From Victivallaceae bacterium (GTDB lineage Bacteria; Verrucomicrobiota; Lentisphaeria; Victivallales; Victivallaceae): a stretch of DNA of 34,924 bases. Both the position numbers and the translations under genes were made by a program. Every line of letters starts with the position of its first letter. Within the stretch, counting starts at the first letter, position 1. Under the pieces are notes generated by a model that was given only the letters and a program-made list of their open reading frames with translations, was not told where the DNA came from and searched no databases. Below, one piece after another: positions 7,786-16,369 of the stretch. Location: assembly GCA_021647315.1 (NCBI GenBank), contig JAKIUY010000044.1, forward strand, positions 1 through 34,924, written 5' to 3'.

Positions 7786-7938
7786 AAATAAAAGTCCCAA
7801 ATAAACTCCTACGGGAACGGGCTACAATGTGGGAGCGTCCCCGTCGCGAACTTAATCTCTATTTGCAAACTACAGTTTTCTTCCCGGCAGGGATGCCGGT
7901 TCCACACTGAAATGGAGTTTAATTTGGACTTTTTATTT
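7786..7938. repeat. MITE-like palindromic element with 24-bp terminal inverted repeats
   Basis: The left arm at 7786-7809 (AAATAAAAGTCCCAAATAAA then CTCC) matches the reverse complement of 7914-7938 with only a few differences. The interior includes a perfect small hairpin CCGGCA/TGCCGG. It lies between the convergent ends of dtd and the rubredoxin-GltB gene. No other copy is in the window. Confidence 0.6.
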
Positions 7939-7960
7939 GGCAGTGTTAAACGAACCAGAA

Positions 7961-7998
7961 AACCTTTTTGAGTACCGTCTAGCTAAACGGTGCTAGAC
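7961..7998. repeat. Solo terminus of the CTAGAC-family element, with GTCTAG/CTAGAC hairpin
   Basis: AACCTTTTTGAGTACCGTCT followed by AGCTAAA closely matches the right ends of the elements at 6423-6556 and 33044-33187. Perfect 6-base arms GTCTAG (7977-7982) and CTAGAC (about 7993-7998) enclose 10 bases and overlap the stop codon of the neighbouring minus-strand gene, so they may help end its transcript, although no T run follows. Confidence 0.45.
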
Positions 7999-9402
7999 AT
8001 GCTCTATATATGTGAATTCAGATATATCTGAATTAGTGGTCATCAAGTCATCAATTGCGAGGTCGTGCACGTTGCCATTTCCTGTTAAACGGGCAAATGT
8101 TTTTATCTCCTCAGTGGATACTTTCAGAAAATTTGCAAGGCGTTTAGAGGATATATCAATCTTCAAATGTTTCCGCAGTTCCGGATCCTGCGTTGTTATA
8201 CCTACTGGACATTTACCTGTATTGCATATTCTATACTGTTGACAGCCGCATGCAAGCAGCGCAGATGATGCGATGGCAACCGCATCGGCTCCCATTGCGA
8301 GGGCTTTTGCAAAGTCCGCAGATATTCTTAGTCCACCGGTAATGATAAGCGAGACCTCTGATGCCCCATTTTCATCAAGATATTTTCTTGCCCGGTGAAG
8401 AGCGTGAATTGTTGGGACAGAGGTGCTGTCTTTTACAAATTTTTGGGCAGCCCCAGTTGCTCCTGTCCGTCCATCGATTGTTATGAAATCGGGTTGTGCA
8501 AATAGTGCAATTTCAAGATCCTTTTCTATATGTCCGGCGGCAAGTTTTATGCCTATAGGCTTTCCGCCAGTCATAGAGCGCAGGTCTTCAATGCGTTCTT
8601 TCAGATCATCCTGATTTTTTATATCTGGAAAACGCGAGGGGCTTATTATATCTTTACCTACCGTCTTGCCACGCACTGCGGCAATCTCTTCGGTAACTTT
8701 GCAGCCCGGAAGATGTCCACCCATGCCGGGTTTGGCAGACTGACCTATTTTTATTTCTACAGCATCAACTTGCTGAAGATAGCTCTCGGTTACACTATAT
8801 TTATTAGGAACATATTCGAAGATATATTTATGAGCAGCCTCAAGTTCGTCATCAAGAATCCCCCCCTCGCCAGAACAGATCGCGGTCTTTGCCGTAGCTG
8901 AACCTTTTGCGAGAGCTATTTTTGTCTCCTTTGAGAGTGCTCCGAACGACATGTGGGAAATAATGACTGGCGATTCAATGACCAATGGTTTTGCCGCTTT
9001 CGGACCGATTACGGTTTTACTTTTCACTGGTTCATCTTCATTCAGTGGCAGTTTGAAGAGTTGCGCCCCCTTAATGAGTATATCATTCCAGGCTATCGCA
9101 ACTTTGCGGCTTCTCATCGGTTCGATAACCGACTCGCCAGTTTCAGCAATCTTATGAATATGCTCCATATATATTTCAAGTTCATCAGACGGACGACTCC
9201 ATTCAGCAAGGTAGGTCCCAAGATCAGGTTTATCTTGCGAAGGTTGTTGAGGAAGTTCCGCTTCGGTCTCTTTTATTTTGAAGAAACGTTTTTCCGTTTC
9301 ACATAGAGGGCAGACCCAACTTTCTGGGAGATCTAGCCATGGAACTTCCTCTTTGCTTTCATCGTAAATATAACCACACACTGAACATTCATAAACTGCC
9401 AT
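7993..9402 (-). CDS. Rubredoxin-glutamate synthase (GltB/FMN domain) fusion
   Basis: A 469-residue protein. Residues 1-45 are a shortened rubredoxin with CxxC pairs at C6/C9 and C31/C34. Residues ~80-440 match the FMN-binding glutamate synthase domain: a SHMSFGALS strand-loop, SGEGG, KPGMGGHLPG and a 3Fe-4S-type cysteine set near C387/C393/C398 in CNTGKCPVG. There is no glutaminase domain and no partner small subunit nearby, so it resembles the archaeal or anaerobe-type GltB core that may take electrons through the rubredoxin. Whether it makes glutamate or another product is unknown. AAGGATG precedes the ATG. Rubrerythrin lies upstream on the same strand, a second rubredoxin-like electron carrier, suggesting a shared redox or oxidative-stress role. 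Confidence 0.88.
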   Translation of the reverse strand: MAVYECSVCGYIYDESKEEVPWLDLPESWVCPLCETEKRFFKIKETEAELPQQPSQDKPDLGTYLAEWSRPSDELEIYMEHIHKIAETGESVIEPMRSRKVAIAWNDILIKGAQLFKLPLNEDEPVKSKTVIGPKAAKPLVIESPVIISHMSFGALSKETKIALAKGSATAKTAICSGEGGILDDELEAAHKYIFEYVPNKYSVTESYLQQVDAVEIKIGQSAKPGMGGHLPGCKVTEEIAAVRGKTVGKDIISPSRFPDIKNQDDLKERIEDLRSMTGGKPIGIKLAAGHIEKDLEIALFAQPDFITIDGRTGATGAAQKFVKDSTSVPTIHALHRARKYLDENGASEVSLIITGGLRISADFAKALAMGADAVAIASSALLACGCQQYRICNTGKCPVGITTQDPELRKHLKIDISSKRLANFLKVSTEEIKTFARLTGNGNVHDLAIDDLMTTNSDISEFTYIEHV

Positions 9403-9442
9403 AATAGACCATCCTTACGTTAGAACTTTAAACCCATCATTT

Positions 9443-9601
9443 AAGGACCCACAAAAAAACAGGTTGGATTTTTTGCTTGACTGCAAACCGCTACTCTGCG
9501 TTACGAAAATATTTATATAGTTCTACTATGCAAACACTTTCGTGCCTTGACTAGCAGTCTGCTTCCGGCGTAAAATTATCCAATTTATTTTTGAGTAGAT
9601 C
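9443..9601. repeat. Long-palindrome repeat family AAGGAC, copy 1
   Basis: About 160 bp lying between rubrerythrin and the GltB fusion. In reverse orientation it matches 15220-15384 at roughly 89 percent by eye, and its first ~45 bp match 19229-19277. The ends are inverted repeats (AAGGACCCACAAAAAAAC on the left; the right end in reverse complement reads AGGATCTACTCAAAAATAAA). The core ACGAAAATATTTATATAG is inverted against GTGTTTGCATAG-type sequence, so most of the element can fold back on itself. Confidence 0.75.
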
Positions 9602-10123
9602 CTAAGCATCCATATTCGCTGGCTCATAGTGTTCCCGTGGGTGCTGGCAACATGGACATTTTGCTGGAGGTTCTGTTCCAGTCACAACATAACCGCATAC
9701 TCCGCATTTCCACTGAATAGGTTCGTCCCGCTTAAATACAGTATTATTCTCAACCATTGCGAGAAGTCTTTTGTAGCGGTCACGGTGATGCGCTTCAACT
9801 TTTGCAATTTGTTTAAAGAGGCGTGCAGCTTCCATATTACCCTCTTCTTCTGCCTCTTTGGCAAAAGTTGGATACATTTCAGTAGTTTCATAATCTTCAC
9901 CTTCAGCAGCGGCTTTCAGGTTTTCCACAGTCTTACCGATACCATTAAGCAACTTGAATTCATCATTTGCATGACGCATCTCATTCATTGCAGTCTCTTC
10001 AAAGATTTTCCCGATATAATGGTAGCCCTCTTTGTGGGCGATTTTCCCCCAGTAGGTATACTTGTTGCGTGCCTGTGACTCTCCAGCAAATGCTGCCTCT
10101 AGATTTTTTTTGGTTTTACTCAT
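9602..10123 (-). CDS. rbr: Rubrerythrin
   Basis: A 173-residue cytoplasmic peroxidase that reduces hydrogen peroxide in anaerobes. The N-terminal ~130 residues form the ferritin-like diiron domain, with ligand-type residues E15, E48, H51 and E110 with H113 (KVEAHHRDR). The C-terminus is a rubredoxin-like Fe(Cys)4 domain with C140/C143 and C156/C159. AGGAGAG precedes the ATG. The length is slightly below the classic ~190. It shares strand and neighbourhood with the rubredoxin-GltB fusion; a 199-bp gap filled by a palindromic repeat separates them. Confidence 0.93.
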   Translation of the reverse strand: MSKTKKNLEAAFAGESQARNKYTYWGKIAHKEGYHYIGKIFEETAMNEMRHANDEFKLLNGIGKTVENLKAAAEGEDYETTEMYPTFAKEAEEEGNMEAARLFKQIAKVEAHHRDRYKRLLAMVENNTVFKRDEPIQWKCGVCGYVVTGTEPPAKCPCCQHPREHYEPANMDA

Positions 10124-10300
10124 AATTACTCTCCTAGCTTTTTTATTTTATCATAAAACTATTTCAATTTAAGCTACGTTTACGAATATTGCAAATCATT
10201 ATCCTAATTTACGCAGGTTAAAAATAAAAAACGGTGTTATAGTATTAGTTGCAATGAATTACAAATATTCAGCAATTCATCTGATGGGTAAAAATGTTTT

Positions 10301-12454
10301 TTACTTTTTAACCCGAATTGGGTTATTTTTAAGCTCTCGCTTTGCGGCTCGAATAGCTTTAATCAGAGGCTCAACGTCATCATTATCCTGTCGGGTAGGG
10401 TCAAACCGTACGGTCTGGTAGCGGTTCAATAATATAATCAGTGGCTCTGGCGCACCTTGCCCCTTTAGTTCATCAATAAATTCAACAAGTGTTGCTTGCT
10501 CTGGAATAAGAGGATATAATTTTCTTATTTTATGTTCAAAAAGAGTAAATTCATGACTTAGCAAGACTATTTCCGGTGAAAGTTTACGTCCTGGGTCACG
10601 GCGATTATGCCGATTGCGACGCCAACGATGGAACCTATAACCGATAAATGCAATTAATAACGGAGTAACAACCGGATTCCACAACAGGTCAAGCAGCAGT
10701 TTGAAAAGTTCGGAGGCCACCCGAATAATCATTTCAGCGAAATAACCACGTCGCAGCCCCAACAGAATACTCTGAAACAGCTGTTGAAATCGGTCCCCCC
10801 AGGCTGATGCTGTATTCCATTCTGATTTAAGATTCGGAACGCCTGTCGCCGGAGTCGGTTCCAGTAACACCCAGCGACGGGTTTCACGTTCCCAGGCTTC
10901 AACCCAGGCATGGGCATTACCTAACCGGGCAACATAATAACGCCCGGAGGGATGGCGGTCATTACAGACAAAGCCGGTCACATATCTCGTTTGGATTCCT
11001 GATTTACGTAGCAGCAGCGCCATTGATGACGCAAACAGTTCGCAGTGCCCCTCCCTGGTTTTATTGAGAAACCACAATACCGGGTCAGTTTCTCCATTGC
11101 CTTGATCACGCAGTTTATATTTGAATTTACTATGAAACCACTGCTCCATTTTGGTAAAGCGTTCCTTATCACTGCTTTCAGCGGTTAAATCACATTCCAG
11201 TTCAAGACGTTTAAGTACCATGCCAAGTGGTGCAGCCAATTTGTCTGGCACCGCGATATAACTGTTCGGATCAGGCGGTTCCGGGGTATAGTAGGCACTG
11301 GGAAAAACTATTTTGCTCATTTGAACACTATAACCGCCATCCTGTTCCCACTCCGTTGGTTTGAACTCACCGTTGACGGTGAAAGAGACGCGGTCCGCGA
11401 TCAGTTCAAGTTGACGTGAGTTGCCCGGTGTCAATAGAATGTCGCTGGAAAAATCACTGGTCGGATATATTTCATAACTGACCGCTTGAGGTACAATTTT
11501 TCCGGGAGAAAAAAGCTTTGAAGCCAACATGCCGCCATTCTGCTTCGACTGCATCATTTTTGGGTCTGTGTTTTCATCCCGATACCATCTGCCATTCCGG
11601 TATTCAGTATAAACAAATCCACGTAGATAGCCGGGGGCAACGGCGGTTGCCGCACGCAGAACAATCAGCTGTTGATTTTTTATCATATCTGCGTTACTTG
11701 TACGGTTGAGATCAATATCTCCCCCATGAAAAACCTTACGCTGATTATAACGGAATTTCCGCATCCCTATACGCATCAACTGCGATTCAAATCGGCGAAT
11801 AACGTCCCCATGGGTATCATAAAGCGTAGCAAAACTCCAGGTCAGTAACGGGACAGTGATTACTGCTCCCCACAGCAAAATCCGTTTTATAGCTTTGCCT
11901 CTGACAATATTTTGATGTATCCGTCCGCTATAGCTGACTGCAAGCAGGATTATTGTCAGTTCGAGCACCATAATCACAAAGAAAAACATCTCCATATTGG
12001 CGTGCAGCCCGGTAAACATAAACAGTCGTGTATTCAGCGGATCAAATTCATTAACATCGCCACTGAGCATAATCCCTACCAGGGCAGCGGCGGCGGCAAC
12101 ACCGATAGTCTCTTTACCTGAACGGAAAAAAGTCAGGGCGACGGCAGCATAAAATGTCATCGGTACCAGTAGATTAGGACGGAGCAGTGAACTTATCAAA
12201 CCGAAGCGGTTACGATCAAGTTTAAACATATAATCAAGCAGAACAATCATCACAAAGATCATCACTCCGGTATAGATAATCGACCGGTCGTTCAATTTGA
12301 ATGTTTTGCGTATCAGCATCGACCCAATCAGTCCGCCAACCGTAACGACAAAGACATGTGGCAGATCAGCAGCAACACTGAACAGAAACAGCGACGGCAA
12401 GATTATCACCGTAACCAGCATCAACTCTTTAAATGATTTCATAACGAGGGTCAC
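10301..12454 (-). CDS. TgpA-like membrane transglutaminase-fold protein
   Basis: A 717-residue inner-membrane protein. The N-terminal ~210 residues contain about six hydrophobic helices (DUF3488-like). A large extracytoplasmic region follows with a transglutaminase-like domain near 420-540: C471 in EGHCELFASS, H515 in NAHAWVE, and E532 in LLEPTPATG where many relatives have Asp. A further helix lies at ~590-610 and the tail is a DUF4129-like cytoplasmic segment. Substrate and reaction are unknown; relatives are often encoded with MoxR ATPases and DUF58 proteins, absent here. I kept the GTG start at 12454; an in-frame ATG at 12442 is equally possible because neither has a clear ribosome site. 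Confidence 0.85.
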   Translation of the reverse strand: MTLVMKSFKELMLVTVIILPSLFLFSVAADLPHVFVVTVGGLIGSMLIRKTFKLNDRSIIYTGVMIFVMIVLLDYMFKLDRNRFGLISSLLRPNLLVPMTFYAAVALTFFRSGKETIGVAAAAALVGIMLSGDVNEFDPLNTRLFMFTGLHANMEMFFFVIMVLELTIILLAVSYSGRIHQNIVRGKAIKRILLWGAVITVPLLTWSFATLYDTHGDVIRRFESQLMRIGMRKFRYNQRKVFHGGDIDLNRTSNADMIKNQQLIVLRAATAVAPGYLRGFVYTEYRNGRWYRDENTDPKMMQSKQNGGMLASKLFSPGKIVPQAVSYEIYPTSDFSSDILLTPGNSRQLELIADRVSFTVNGEFKPTEWEQDGGYSVQMSKIVFPSAYYTPEPPDPNSYIAVPDKLAAPLGMVLKRLELECDLTAESSDKERFTKMEQWFHSKFKYKLRDQGNGETDPVLWFLNKTREGHCELFASSMALLLRKSGIQTRYVTGFVCNDRHPSGRYYVARLGNAHAWVEAWERETRRWVLLEPTPATGVPNLKSEWNTASAWGDRFQQLFQSILLGLRRGYFAEMIIRVASELFKLLLDLLWNPVVTPLLIAFIGYRFHRWRRNRHNRRDPGRKLSPEIVLLSHEFTLFEHKIRKLYPLIPEQATLVEFIDELKGQGAPEPLIILLNRYQTVRFDPTRQDNDDVEPLIKAIRAAKRELKNNPIRVKK

Positions 12455-12528
12455 ACTTTATTATTTTTGAGCCAGATATTTTATTTTCACCACTTTTACC
12501 AGTGGCATTCAAGCCAATTTCTATAGCT

Positions 12529-12636
12529 TTAAGGTTCTTCTGCAGTATCATCGAAAAATATTTTTTCACGCCAGTTCTCGCGATTTATGACATGATAACA
12601 TGCACCTGGATATTTTATACGTAATGACCTTGACAT
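12529..12636 (-). pseudogene. N-terminal remnant of a REP-associated (RAYT/IS200-like) transposase
   Basis: A 35-codon frame on the minus strand from ATG 12636 reads MSRSLRIKYPGACYHVINRE then NWREKIFFDDTAEEP and stops. It matches the characteristic start of Y1 transposases of the RAYT type (MxRxLRIxYPGAxYHVxxRxN...IFxDD). The HUH His pair and catalytic Tyr that should follow are absent, so this is a truncated relic. RAYTs are the enzymes thought to move REP palindromes, which are abundant in this window. Confidence 0.75.
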
Positions 12637-12658
12637 AAAAACTTCTCTATCTGTACAG

Positions 12659-12800
12659 TTTAACTAATCAGTTAAAGTAACCTAATATCTATCTATTGGT
12701 TTTCAAGTTAAATTGACCCCCGTTATTTGATATCTATCTATTGGTTTTTAAGTCAAAAGTAATAAAGTGTAGGTTTGACCCCGTTTAAACCCCGTTTAAA
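12659..12800. repeat. Short direct and inverted repeats in gene-free stretch
   Basis: A hairpin TTTAACT/AGTTAAA lies near 12659-12677. A 23-bp direct repeat (TATCTATCTATTGGTTTT then YAAGT) occurs at 12686-12708 and 12731-12753 with one mismatch and a 45-bp period. CCCCGTTTAAA is tandemly duplicated at about 12779-12800. This is debris-like sequence between two gene remnants. Confidence 0.6.
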
Positions 12801-12802
12801 TT

Positions 12803-12982
12803 CGTCAACACCGTTCAGACCAAAACCGGTAAATCTCCTAAAAAAATGGGAAGTCTGGAAAGATTACAGTTCAAGGCAAAGTTCTCCGCAAGGCAACTTA
12901 CATCAGTCCAATGATTATGATTAATGCCAGAAAAGAAGGTTCAGGAGCCGTCTTTACTGATTTTGTAGTCGAAGAACTCTAG
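12803..12982 (+). pseudogene. Frameshifted C-terminal tail of an unknown protein
   Basis: From about 12803 one frame reads VNTVQTKTGKSPKKMG. After a single-base shift near 12848-12853 a second frame continues KSGKITVQGKVLRKATYISP and on to FTDFVVEEL with a stop at 12980-12982. Restoring one A in the GGGAAG run joins the two. The alternation of polar residues and the FVVEEL ending resemble the last strands of a beta-sandwich carbohydrate-binding or adhesion domain, but I do not recognise the family. No start or ribosome site remains. Confidence 0.4.
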
Positions 12983-12999
12983 CTGTCGGTGAATTCGCG

Positions 13000-13917
13000 C
13001 TATTGTTTATTTATCTCTTCAAAGATCAGGCTGAGGATTGCTTTCTGGACGTGCAAGCGGTTTTCGGCCTGGTCAAAAACAATTGACCGTGGTGAATCTA
13101 CTGCGGCATCAGTTATTTCTTCACCGCGATGGGCTGGCAGGCAGTGCATGATTCTGGCTTCAGGCGCGGCATCCAGCAGTTTGCTGTTCACCTGATATGG
13201 GCGGAAGACCTTAAGCCGGTATTCAGCTTCATCTTCACAGCCCATGCTGACCCAGACATCGGTATAGATATAATCTGCACTTTCCACTGCTTTCAGTGGG
13301 TCTGGCTCCCAATGCGCACTGCCGGTGCCGAACGGAGCATTAATAATTTTATCAGAGGGTTTAAACTCTTCAGGTGAAGAGATCACCAGTTCAATGCCGG
13401 CGAGTTTTGCGCCCAGGATGAGTGAATTAGCCATATTACACTGGGCGTCACCGACAAATACCAGTTTAATGCCGTCAAGTTTCCGGCTGAACTCATAGAT
13501 GGTAAATAGATCGGTCAGCACCTGACATGGATGAAAAGCATCCGTCAGCGCATTGATTACCGGAATAGAACCATTTTCCGCCAAATCGATAACGTCTTCA
13601 TGTTTATAGGTCCGGATGACAATGCCGTGCAGATAGCGGCTGAGAACTTTAGCGGTATCGGCGACAGATTCTCCTCGGCCGACCTGCATTTTTGATTGTT
13701 CCAGATAGAGCGGGTTGCCACCGAGCTCACGGATACCGACCTCGAATGAAATTCTGGTTCTGGTCGATGATTTAGCAAAAATCATGCCGATACTTTTTCC
13801 CAGCAACGGGGTGTAGGTCATTTGTCCGCGCTGCTGTTTGAGTTCAGCCGAAAATTCAATTATACGATCCAGATCAGTTCTGGTGATATCTTCGATACTT
13901 AATAAATTGCGTTTCAT
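13000..13917 (-). CDS. argF: Ornithine carbamoyltransferase
   Basis: A 305-residue cytoplasmic enzyme that makes citrulline from ornithine and carbamoyl phosphate in arginine synthesis. The carbamoyl phosphate motif SSTRTRISFE starts at residue 50, HPCQ follows in the first domain, the ornithine loop DVWVSMG lies in the second domain, and HCLPAHRGEEI with the catalytic Cys is near the C-terminus. Length is normal. AGGAA precedes the ATG. argD lies 33 bp upstream on the same strand, so the two form an operon. The arrangement next to argD, with no arginine deiminase genes, supports an anabolic role. Confidence 0.96.
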   Translation of the reverse strand: MKRNLLSIEDITRTDLDRIIEFSAELKQQRGQMTYTPLLGKSIGMIFAKSSTRTRISFEVGIRELGGNPLYLEQSKMQVGRGESVADTAKVLSRYLHGIVIRTYKHEDVIDLAENGSIPVINALTDAFHPCQVLTDLFTIYEFSRKLDGIKLVFVGDAQCNMANSLILGAKLAGIELVISSPEEFKPSDKIINAPFGTGSAHWEPDPLKAVESADYIYTDVWVSMGCEDEAEYRLKVFRPYQVNSKLLDAAPEARIMHCLPAHRGEEITDAAVDSPRSIVFDQAENRLHVQKAILSLIFEEINKQ

Positions 13918-13950
13918 TTTACTATTCCTGGGTTACTCTAAGCACTTTGT

Positions 13951-15156
13951 TTAGCTACTTTTTTCTATTGCGGTAAATTCACGGTTGATGATTAGGATGG
14001 CCTGGTCGATTTCATCTACGGTAACATTCAGCGGCGGCAGTAACCGCAGTACGTTTTCTCCCGCACTTAACGCCAGCAGGCCTTTCTCCTGCAAACCCGG
14101 CAGCAGTTCTGCTGCCGCACAGGTAAGCTCGATGCCAATCATCAATCCGCGCATTCTGATTGCAACAATAGTGGAATGTTTTGCTTTTAATTCATTCAGT
14201 TTGCCTTTGATATAGTGACTCTGTTTCTGGCAGTTGGCCAGAATATTTTCATGATGCATAGTGTCAATTACCGCATTAGCGGCAGCGCATGCGAGCGGGG
14301 TGCCGCCAAAAGTGCTGGCGTGGGTACCGACGGTCAGAGTTTCAGCATATTCGCGTTTGACCATAAATGCGCCAATCGGGAACCCGTTCCCAAGGGCTTT
14401 GGCGAGTGACAGCGCATCGGGTTTTACCCCATAGCCCTGCCAGGCATAAAAATAACCACTGCGCCCCATGCCACACTGGACTTCATCAAACATCAGTAAA
14501 ACACCTTTGCGGTCACACAGTTCACGAACCCCCTTCAGGTAGTCAATTTCTGCGGGAATTACGCCACCTTCGCCCTGGATCGGTTCAAGGATAACAGCGG
14601 CAGTTTTTTCATCAATCGCCACTTCCAGTGCTGTTAAATCATTAAATTCAACCTGTTTAATGCCTGGCATATCAGGTGCAAAGCCTTCGCGGTATTTACT
14701 GCGCCCGGTCGCCGCCAGGGTTGCCAGGGTACGGCCGTGGAATGACTCATGCATTGAAATAATTTCATTTTTCCCCTGCGGATCACCCCACTTGCGGGCA
14801 AATTTTATCAAACCTTCATTGGCTTCCGCGCCGCTGTTGGCAAAAAACACGACACCGTCGAAACCATGTTTAATAAGTTTTTTCGCCAGCCGGGGCTGTT
14901 GCACATTCATATAAAGATTTGAGACATGCATCAGGGTTTGAGCCTGGGTTTTAATTGCTTTGGTAACTGCTGAATGGCAATGTCCCAGATTACAGACACT
15001 GATGCCTGAACCGAAGTCAAGGTAACGTTTTTCTGCATGATCCCAGACATAAGAACCCTGTCCGCGCACCAGCAATAATTTAGGTGCATAGGTTGGCATC
15101 ACAAAATCACGGTACAGATCTGTCGTTGTTCTGTATAACTGTAACTGCTCATTCAT
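13951..15156 (-). CDS. argD: Acetylornithine aminotransferase
   Basis: A 401-residue class-III PLP aminotransferase that converts N-acetylglutamate semialdehyde to acetylornithine, and may also serve lysine synthesis. Visible motifs are FFANSGAEANEGLIKFARKW for cofactor binding, EPIQGEGGV near 191-199, FDEVQCGMGR with D224, and the PLP lysine K253 in LAKALGNGFP. Length is normal. The upstream AGGAAA is a fair ribosome site. It is the first gene of the argD-argF pair, and its upstream gap with the divergent cysQ operon is largely occupied by a palindromic repeat. Confidence 0.94.
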   Translation of the reverse strand: MNEQLQLYRTTTDLYRDFVMPTYAPKLLLVRGQGSYVWDHAEKRYLDFGSGISVCNLGHCHSAVTKAIKTQAQTLMHVSNLYMNVQQPRLAKKLIKHGFDGVVFFANSGAEANEGLIKFARKWGDPQGKNEIISMHESFHGRTLATLAATGRSKYREGFAPDMPGIKQVEFNDLTALEVAIDEKTAAVILEPIQGEGGVIPAEIDYLKGVRELCDRKGVLLMFDEVQCGMGRSGYFYAWQGYGVKPDALSLAKALGNGFPIGAFMVKREYAETLTVGTHASTFGGTPLACAAANAVIDTMHHENILANCQKQSHYIKGKLNELKAKHSTIVAIRMRGLMIGIELTCAAAELLPGLQEKGLLALSAGENVLRLLPPLNVTVDEIDQAILIINREFTAIEKSS

Positions 15157-15219
15157 TGTAATATTTCCTGAAATAAATTTTTACGCGGTCAATTTATCCG
15201 CCGCATTTTTTTTAGCATT

Positions 15220-15384
15220 AAGGGCTTACTCAAAAATAAATTGGTGAATTTTGCGCCGGAAGCGGACTGCTGATCAAGGCACGAAAGTGTTTACATAGTA
15301 GAACTATATAAATATTTTCGTAACGCAGAATAGCTGTTCGCAGTCAAGCAAAAACTCCAAGTTATTTTTTTGTGAGTCCTTGAT
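15220..15384. repeat. Long-palindrome repeat family AAGGAC, copy 2 (inverted)
   Basis: About 165 bp, the reverse-orientation counterpart of 9443-9601. Its ends are inverted repeats (ACTCAAAAATAAATTGG on the left; ACTCACAAAAAAATAACTTG in reverse complement on the right). An inner pair GACTGC/GCAGTC and a core pair ACGAAAGTGTTTACATAG against ACTATATAAATATTTTCGT allow a fold over nearly the full length, with several differences between arms being G-U compatible. It fills most of the divergent argD/cysQ gap (15157-15530). Confidence 0.75.
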
Positions 15385-15530
15385 AGAATATATAAAATAA
15401 ACCTTAAGCAGGAAAAATGCAAGTAAAATATAAAATGTGTCGGGTCTAACTCCACTATTTTCCTGTTTTTATGGTTGATTTTTTTAATTTCAGAGCTAAT
15501 AGTATTGGTTTAACTATTAACAGGATACCG

Positions 15531-16361
15531 ATGAATATAAGCGATGGAATAAAATTGGCAGCGGCTACAGCGGCACTGGCTGGGGGCAAGGCGATTCTGA
15601 CGGTGTATGAGAGCGATGATTTCGGCATTGTCAGCAAAGCCGATGACTCCCCGTTGACCCGGGCTGACCGTGAGGCTAATGATATTATTGTCAAGATGCT
15701 TGCTCAAGCTTCGGAACTGCCGATTATTACTGAAGAGATCAAGGCTTCTGACTATGCCGACCGCAAGGGGTGGCAGCAGCTCTGGATGGTTGATCCGCTT
15801 GACGGCACCAAAGAATTTATCAATCGCAATGGTGATTTCACCGTGAATATTGCTTTAATAGCTGATGGAATCCCCGTTTTCGGTGTGGTTTATGTGCCAG
15901 TCAGTGATGAGCTTTATCTCGGTGGCGGTCAGAGTGCAGTAAAAATAATTGATGCGAGCCATAAACTGACGCAAACCGGCACTTGGAGCCAATTCTGGTC
16001 TGAAGGAGAAGCCCTTGATGCTAAAGTCAATCGCTTTAATCACGACCGCCCATATCGGATTGCGGCTTCAAAGTCACATTGTAATGAGGAGACTGTTGCA
16101 TTTATTGAGCGCATGAAAGATAAATTTGGCAATGTAGAGCTGTTATCACGTGGCAGTTCGCTGAAACTTTGTATGGTTGCTGAAGGCCGCGTGGATATCT
16201 ACCCGCGGCTCGGTCCGACCATGGAATGGGATACCGCCGCCGCTCACGCTGTCGCGACAGCTGCCGGATGCAAGGTAGTTGCTTTTGACGGAGGAGAGGC
16301 GTTAAAATATAATAAAGAATCGCTGTACAATCCATTTTTTATTGTCAGTCCACAGGAATAG
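15531..16361 (+). CDS. cysQ: 3'(2'),5'-bisphosphate nucleotidase (PAP phosphatase)
   Basis: A 276-residue Mg-dependent, lithium-sensitive-type phosphatase that hydrolyses PAP to AMP, removing the by-product of PAPS use. Metal-binding motifs are ITEE at about 66-69, DPLDGTKEF starting at D88, and the later WDTAAAHAV. The frame is open back to 15471, but the ATG at 15531 has AGGAT 7 nt upstream and gives the usual family length. It leads a tight operon with cysD (8-bp gap) and cysNC, so its product fits cleaning up PAP from the PAPS made by these enzymes. Confidence 0.93.
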   Translation: MNISDGIKLAAATAALAGGKAILTVYESDDFGIVSKADDSPLTRADREANDIIVKMLAQASELPIITEEIKASDYADRKGWQQLWMVDPLDGTKEFINRNGDFTVNIALIADGIPVFGVVYVPVSDELYLGGGQSAVKIIDASHKLTQTGTWSQFWSEGEALDAKVNRFNHDRPYRIAASKSHCNEETVAFIERMKDKFGNVELLSRGSSLKLCMVAEGRVDIYPRLGPTMEWDTAAAHAVATAAGCKVVAFDGGEALKYNKESLYNPFFIVSPQE

Positions 16362-16369
16362 GAATTGTT

